Assembly: GCA_028532905.1 (NCBI GenBank)
Contig: JAQQAM010000141.1
Location: forward strand, 1-54,419
Source: Spirochaetales bacterium
GTDB lineage: Bacteria > Spirochaetota > Spirochaetia > DSM-2461
Reading direction: 5' to 3'
Length of the DNA: 54,419 nucleotides
In this document: positions 51,220 to 54,419 of the stretch, in pieces
How positions within the stretch are numbered: position 1 is the first letter of the stretch
Layout: every line of letters begins with the position of its first letter
The notes under the pieces: model-generated
Database searches by the model: none
What the model was told of the DNA's origin: nothing
What the model saw: only the letters and a program-made list of their open reading frames with translations
Made by a program: the position numbers and the translations under genes

Positions 51220-51939
51220 TCAATTACCGGAAGTAAATGATTTAATTATTTTACCTACAATATCAACGGAATTCCGTGCTGCAACAGGAAGAAATTCATC
51301 AAATGACATATGATTGTCCTCATCACCCACTACATCAGAGATGGATCTGATAATCAGAAAGGGGGTCTTAAAGAGATGGCAACTCTGGGCAACAGCCGCC
51401 GCTTCCATCTCGGCGGCGTCCACTCCCGGGAATTCGGTCTGAATCCTTTGGATCTGTTCTTCTCTGGAGATAAAGGAATCTCCCGAAGCTATGGTTCCTC
51501 TGATCAGGCGGACAGAACTGTCTTCACAGCGGAGAGCCGCCGCACAATCCAGAAGGGCTCTGTCTCCCTTGTAGGCATGGGGCATTCCGGGAACCTGCCC
51601 CGGGGCATATCCGAATACCACCGCATCTGCATCATGGTGAAGAACCTCATCCGACAGGACAATGTCTCCTATGGTCAGTTCCGGATTGAATCCTCCGGCC
51701 GAGCCGGTATTCAGAATATAGGAAGGAGTCCATTCATTGAGCATGAGGGCTGTTCCCACCGCCGCATTCACCTTGCCGATGCCGCACTGCAGAAGGCAGA
51801 CTGACTTGCCGTCCAGAATACCGAGGTGATAGGTAAAACTTCCTCTGATCTCTTCGCTTCTGTTTTCCATACGGGCAATAAGCCCGGCGGCTTCCTCTTC
51901 CATGGCGGCTATGATGCCCACATCTGTTTTGTTATTCAT
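51220..51939 (-). CDS. mtnN: 5'-methylthioadenosine/S-adenosylhomocysteine nucleosidase
   Basis: 239 residues. Cleaves adenine from SAH and MTA. VGIIAAMEEEAAGLI start, LLQCGIGKVNAAVGT, ILNTGSAGGFNPEL, VSDVVGDED-type end (IRSISDVVGDED) and the catalytic EMEAAAVAQSC block. Overlaps pth by four bases; luxS follows after 78 bases. Together they form the complete two-step SAH detoxification route to homocysteine. Confidence 0.97.
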   Translation of the reverse strand: MNNKTDVGIIAAMEEEAAGLIARMENRSEEIRGSFTYHLGILDGKSVCLLQCGIGKVNAAVGTALMLNEWTPSYILNTGSAGGFNPELTIGDIVLSDEVLHHDADAVVFGYAPGQVPGMPHAYKGDRALLDCAAALRCEDSSVRLIRGTIASGDSFISREEQIQRIQTEFPGVDAAEMEAAAVAQSCHLFKTPFLIIRSISDVVGDEDNHMSFDEFLPVAARNSVDIVGKIIKSFTSGN

Positions 51940-52532
51940 AAGGGTAACCCCTCCAGTATATTCAATTTTTTGTTTATCAGTGTATTCTGATTACCCTGAA
52001 GCATTTCTTCAAGGACTTTGATGCTCCGATCTGTAAGAATCTCCATTAATGGCATTTCTTCGACTGAGAAACGGGAGAGAACCCAAGAGGATACATCCCC
52101 TCTGGCCGGCCGGGATATGCCGAAACGGAAACGGTAGAAGGCGTCGGAGCCCAGGTGCTGTTTGAGGGAGCGCAGACCGTTATGGCCCCCCAGGCCGCCG
52201 CCTTTCCTGATTTGAACTGTTCCGAAGGGGAGTTCCAGCTCATCATGAACAACCAGTATCTCCTGTGGTGAGAGCTGGAAGAAATCAGCCGCTCTGCGGA
52301 CAGCTTCTCCGGTCTTGTTCATAAAAGTCTGAGGCTGCAGAAGGCGGTACTGCCGGCTGCCCAGTCTCAGGGTTCCCAGACGGCTGTTGAATTTATCACT
52401 CCAGCTGACAGAATGCCGCCGTTCCAGCTCTTCCAGACAGAGCCAGCCCGCATTATGGCGGGTTTCCCGGTACTGCTGACCGGGATTGCCGGCAAAAACA
52501 AGCATTCTGATATCAGTTTTGACTGAGGACAA
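51936..52532 (-). CDS. pth: Peptidyl-tRNA hydrolase
   Basis: 198 residues from a TTG at 52532 with GGAGGAGAGG just upstream; ATG 52505 is a weaker alternative. Frees tRNA from stalled peptidyl-tRNA. FAGNPGQQYRETRHNAGW (catalytic His), LQPQTFMNKTGEAV, LVVHDELELPFG and GGGLGGHNGLRSLKQHLG are all intact. Overlaps the methylase gene by 20 bases and mtnN by four. Confidence 0.97.
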   Translation of the reverse strand: MSSVKTDIRMLVFAGNPGQQYRETRHNAGWLCLEELERRHSVSWSDKFNSRLGTLRLGSRQYRLLQPQTFMNKTGEAVRRAADFFQLSPQEILVVHDELELPFGTVQIRKGGGLGGHNGLRSLKQHLGSDAFYRFRFGISRPARGDVSSWVLSRFSVEEMPLMEILTDRSIKVLEEMLQGNQNTLINKKLNILEGLPL

Positions 52533-54390
52533 TGTTCCTCTCCTCCCGGGTCAGTCCAAAATGACCGCATACTATCTCATTCATTTGAAAGGAGATATCC
52601 TGACCTTTTTCGGCATTTTGCACAAGGGCAGTAATCTCCCTTTTTTCATTATCTGTCCAACGGGGCAGGGGGAGATCTTCCAGATGATGCCTGAGCATTT
52701 TTACAGATCTGTACTGCTTGTACCAGATAAACCTGAAAAGGGCCGAGTTGTACCAGAGAACCAGCTCCTCCGGAGTCAGCCTGTCCCCGGAGGGCAGAAC
52801 AAGACTGTTGGCCGAGTTCAGGGTCATCATCCCCTCCCTGTCGATGGCGAAAAGGGGAACGTTGCCGATGAAGCGGTACACCAGCTTGGCTGTCCTGTAC
52901 TCCTCAGGCCGTCTGCTCTGCTGCAATGATCCCCTGTCCATCCGCAGCCAGAGCCGGGGCTCTTCCGCTGTAAAGGGGCGGATCTCCTTTCCCGTCAGTA
53001 TGGGGAGACTGCCTGGAACAGGTTGCTCGGAAAGAAAACGGCTGTTGTCACCCGTCACCACCCCCAGAAGCCAGCCGCATCCTCCCGGCAGTTTCAGTGT
53101 TCCCCCGGATCTTATTTTTCGGATAATCCCGGCTTCTGCCTCTGTACAGTGGATATTGAATATCCGGGAAGGATTGGTTTTATAGCGTTTCAGGCTCTGG
53201 GTACCGGCTCCCCGTATTTCCGTTTTCCTCTGTCTGCCCCCTTTGCGGATGCGGCAGCTGAACACTTCACTGTAGACAGAATGAAACTGCCGTCCCAGAG
53301 GCTCCATACAGACAGGAGGAGCCCCCTTAAGAAGATAGCTGCGGATGTCCTTGTGGGTTTCCACATAACACAGGGATGAGGGGAGGAGGAATACGGCTTC
53401 CCCCTGTTCAGGAAGTTCTTCCACACAGCGCCTGAGAAACAGTGATGCCGTCTCTCCCGATCTGATTTCAGGGTAGCGCCGGGCCATCTCCTTTTTTTCT
53501 TTGCGGGGCAGATGGGCGCCCCAGGGAGGATTCGTCGCCACCAGAGTGTTTTCTTTCAGATGCCAGCTGCTGCAGCGGAGGCTGTCGGACTCCCTGATAA
53601 CAGAGAAATCTTCCATCCCGGGAAAACGGATAAACAGGTTTATTCTGGTAATAAAAACCGCCTGGGGATCAAGGTCCATTCCCCTGACTCCCCGGACATC
53701 CTTTTTCATCTCTGCAAAACGGCAGAGGAACAGACCGGAACCGCAGCAGGGATCAAAGAGGGTCTTTGTCTTCCTGATGCCGGGGTGCAGCATGCTGTCG
53801 ATAACCTGACGGGGAGTGAACCAGGCTCCTTCCCGGGAGCGCTTTCCTTCGGCCCTCAGGCTCTGGTAGATCAGGCCCGGGAGGTCATACTCTCTGTTCA
53901 GGCTTCCCTTGAACAGAGCTGCTATCTCAGAGAAAGGGGGAACCACGGCAGACTGCTGGCCGGGAGAGAGTCTGAGAAACCGGGATCTCAGTTCCTCTTC
54001 CGGGGCGGGGGCCGTGACAGCAGCTGCAAGCAGATCCTCCAGGGGGGAGGGGGAGTGTACCAGGTAGTCCCGGTTCAGTTTCAAAAAGCCCTTGAAATGG
54101 AGGAAATGGATCATAAACAGAAGCACCTTGCCCTCCAGCTCAAGATCTGCGGACAGGAGCCTGTCTGATATCTGTTCCAGTATTTTTTTATTGGCCGGGT
54201 CCTCCAGCATTTCTGTCGGAATGATCCGTTTGGAGGAGTTCAGTTTGTTGGCCCGGCTTACCAGACCCTCTGCTCCCTCCTTCTCCGATTCGTCTCTGTT
54301 CTGCCAGTTTTTAAGGGTGTGGATGCTTACATTCAGTCGATCAGCCTGTTCCCTGAGTGTCATTTTCCTCTTAACGTTCCTCTTAGTCAC
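52513..54390 (-). CDS. N6-adenine DNA methylase with N-terminal HTH
   Basis: 625 residues from GTG 54390; ATG 54363 (MTLREQADRLNVS) is an alternative start. Residues ~10-33 look like a helix-turn-helix (LREQADRLNVSIHTLKNWQ). SAM motif I DPCCGSGLF at 213-221 and catalytic NPPW at 287-290 follow GAWFTPRQVIDSM, the gamma-type N6-adenine layout. The C-terminal ~200 residues (KLVYRFIGNVPLFAID, LNSANSLVLP) resemble TaqI-like target-recognition domains. No nuclease domain or adjacent restriction gene is seen, so it may be an orphan methylase. Sits first in an operon with pth, mtnN and luxS, so its SAH by-product is removed by co-expressed enzymes. Confidence 0.85.
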   Translation of the reverse strand: MTKRNVKRKMTLREQADRLNVSIHTLKNWQNRDESEKEGAEGLVSRANKLNSSKRIIPTEMLEDPANKKILEQISDRLLSADLELEGKVLLFMIHFLHFKGFLKLNRDYLVHSPSPLEDLLAAAVTAPAPEEELRSRFLRLSPGQQSAVVPPFSEIAALFKGSLNREYDLPGLIYQSLRAEGKRSREGAWFTPRQVIDSMLHPGIRKTKTLFDPCCGSGLFLCRFAEMKKDVRGVRGMDLDPQAVFITRINLFIRFPGMEDFSVIRESDSLRCSSWHLKENTLVATNPPWGAHLPRKEKKEMARRYPEIRSGETASLFLRRCVEELPEQGEAVFLLPSSLCYVETHKDIRSYLLKGAPPVCMEPLGRQFHSVYSEVFSCRIRKGGRQRKTEIRGAGTQSLKRYKTNPSRIFNIHCTEAEAGIIRKIRSGGTLKLPGGCGWLLGVVTGDNSRFLSEQPVPGSLPILTGKEIRPFTAEEPRLWLRMDRGSLQQSRRPEEYRTAKLVYRFIGNVPLFAIDREGMMTLNSANSLVLPSGDRLTPEELVLWYNSALFRFIWYKQYRSVKMLRHHLEDLPLPRWTDNEKREITALVQNAEKGQDISFQMNEIVCGHFGLTREERNIVLSQN

Positions 54391-54419
54391 TTCTCCGGTC
54401 CGGTATGATAGGATAGGGT

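Overview
The window looks like chromosome from a free-living, probably marine or sediment, anaerobic or facultative spirochaete (Spirochaeta/Oceanispirochaeta-like). This is inferred from a double-membrane envelope (TolC-type channel, MacB-type exporter, lipoprotein-type NrfA), the miaA / 29-residue basic ribosomal-protein neighbourhood, a yicC-cmk pair with the archaeal-type cytidylate kinase, a short two-gene system II cytochrome c assembly set, and moderate G+C. No rRNA, tRNA, CRISPR array, prophage or complete insertion sequence was seen. Most genes lie in tightly packed operons with 1-20 bp overlaps.

Layout. 1-4.6 kb (+): the end of a MacB-like efflux operon (ATPase, two permeases, TolC-like protein) closed by a strong terminator. 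4.7-7.6 kb (+): murC, yicC and a cmk-like kinase, possibly started from a leaderless promoter. 7.5-10.4 kb (-): copper module csoR-copA, in which copA carries a C-terminal CopZ-like domain with its own internal ribosome site. 10.4-11.5 kb: GC-rich hairpins and an Rpn/PD-(D/E)XK nuclease. 11.5-20.5 kb (-): one large sugar or cyclitol operon (two Gfo/Idh dehydrogenases, two TIM-barrel isomerases, an Rbs-type ABC importer, a LacI regulator) with two near-identical palindromic operators 104 bp apart at its promoter. 20.5-21.4 kb (+): nfo. 21.4-27.8 kb: an Lrp-type regulator and SSS symporter (-), divergent from an agmatine catabolic operon (+): putrescine carbamoyltransferase, agmatine deiminase, antiporter and a small membrane protein.

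27.9-31.1 kb (-): an unusual two-gene signalling unit. One protein is cNMP-binding + degenerate GGDEF; the other is cNMP-binding + intact GGDEF with an I-site + DHH/DHHA1 phosphoesterase. This is the most interesting candidate system. 31.1-34.0 kb (-): nfeD-floA-small membrane protein. 34.1-36.3 kb (-): a GNAT acetyltransferase behind a helically phased CCGG array, and a beta-lactamase-fold hydrolase. 36.4-40.6 kb: DUF438/hemerythrin/PAS sensor, ResB and CcsA, and a pentahaem lipoprotein nitrite reductase NrfA, a self-contained ammonifying nitrite module. 40.7-44.2 kb (+): rpoZ-like, miaA, a 29-residue bS22/mS38-like protein, and dxs. 44.3-45.9 kb (-): 7-TM protein with a degenerate SpoIIE-like domain. 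46.2-48.0 kb (+): DEAD-box helicase with a long basic tail. 48.1-54.4 kb (-): seven-gene operon N6 DNA methylase, pth, mtnN, luxS, pgl, CDF transporter, pgeF.

Functionally, the window links copper homeostasis, sugar uptake with oxidation, polyamine-derived ATP synthesis (agmatine to putrescine plus carbamoyl phosphate), nitrite ammonification with its own haem-attachment machinery, second-messenger turnover, and SAM/SAH recycling placed in one transcript with a SAM-consuming methylase. All assignments rest on reading motifs and gene order; no database search was run.
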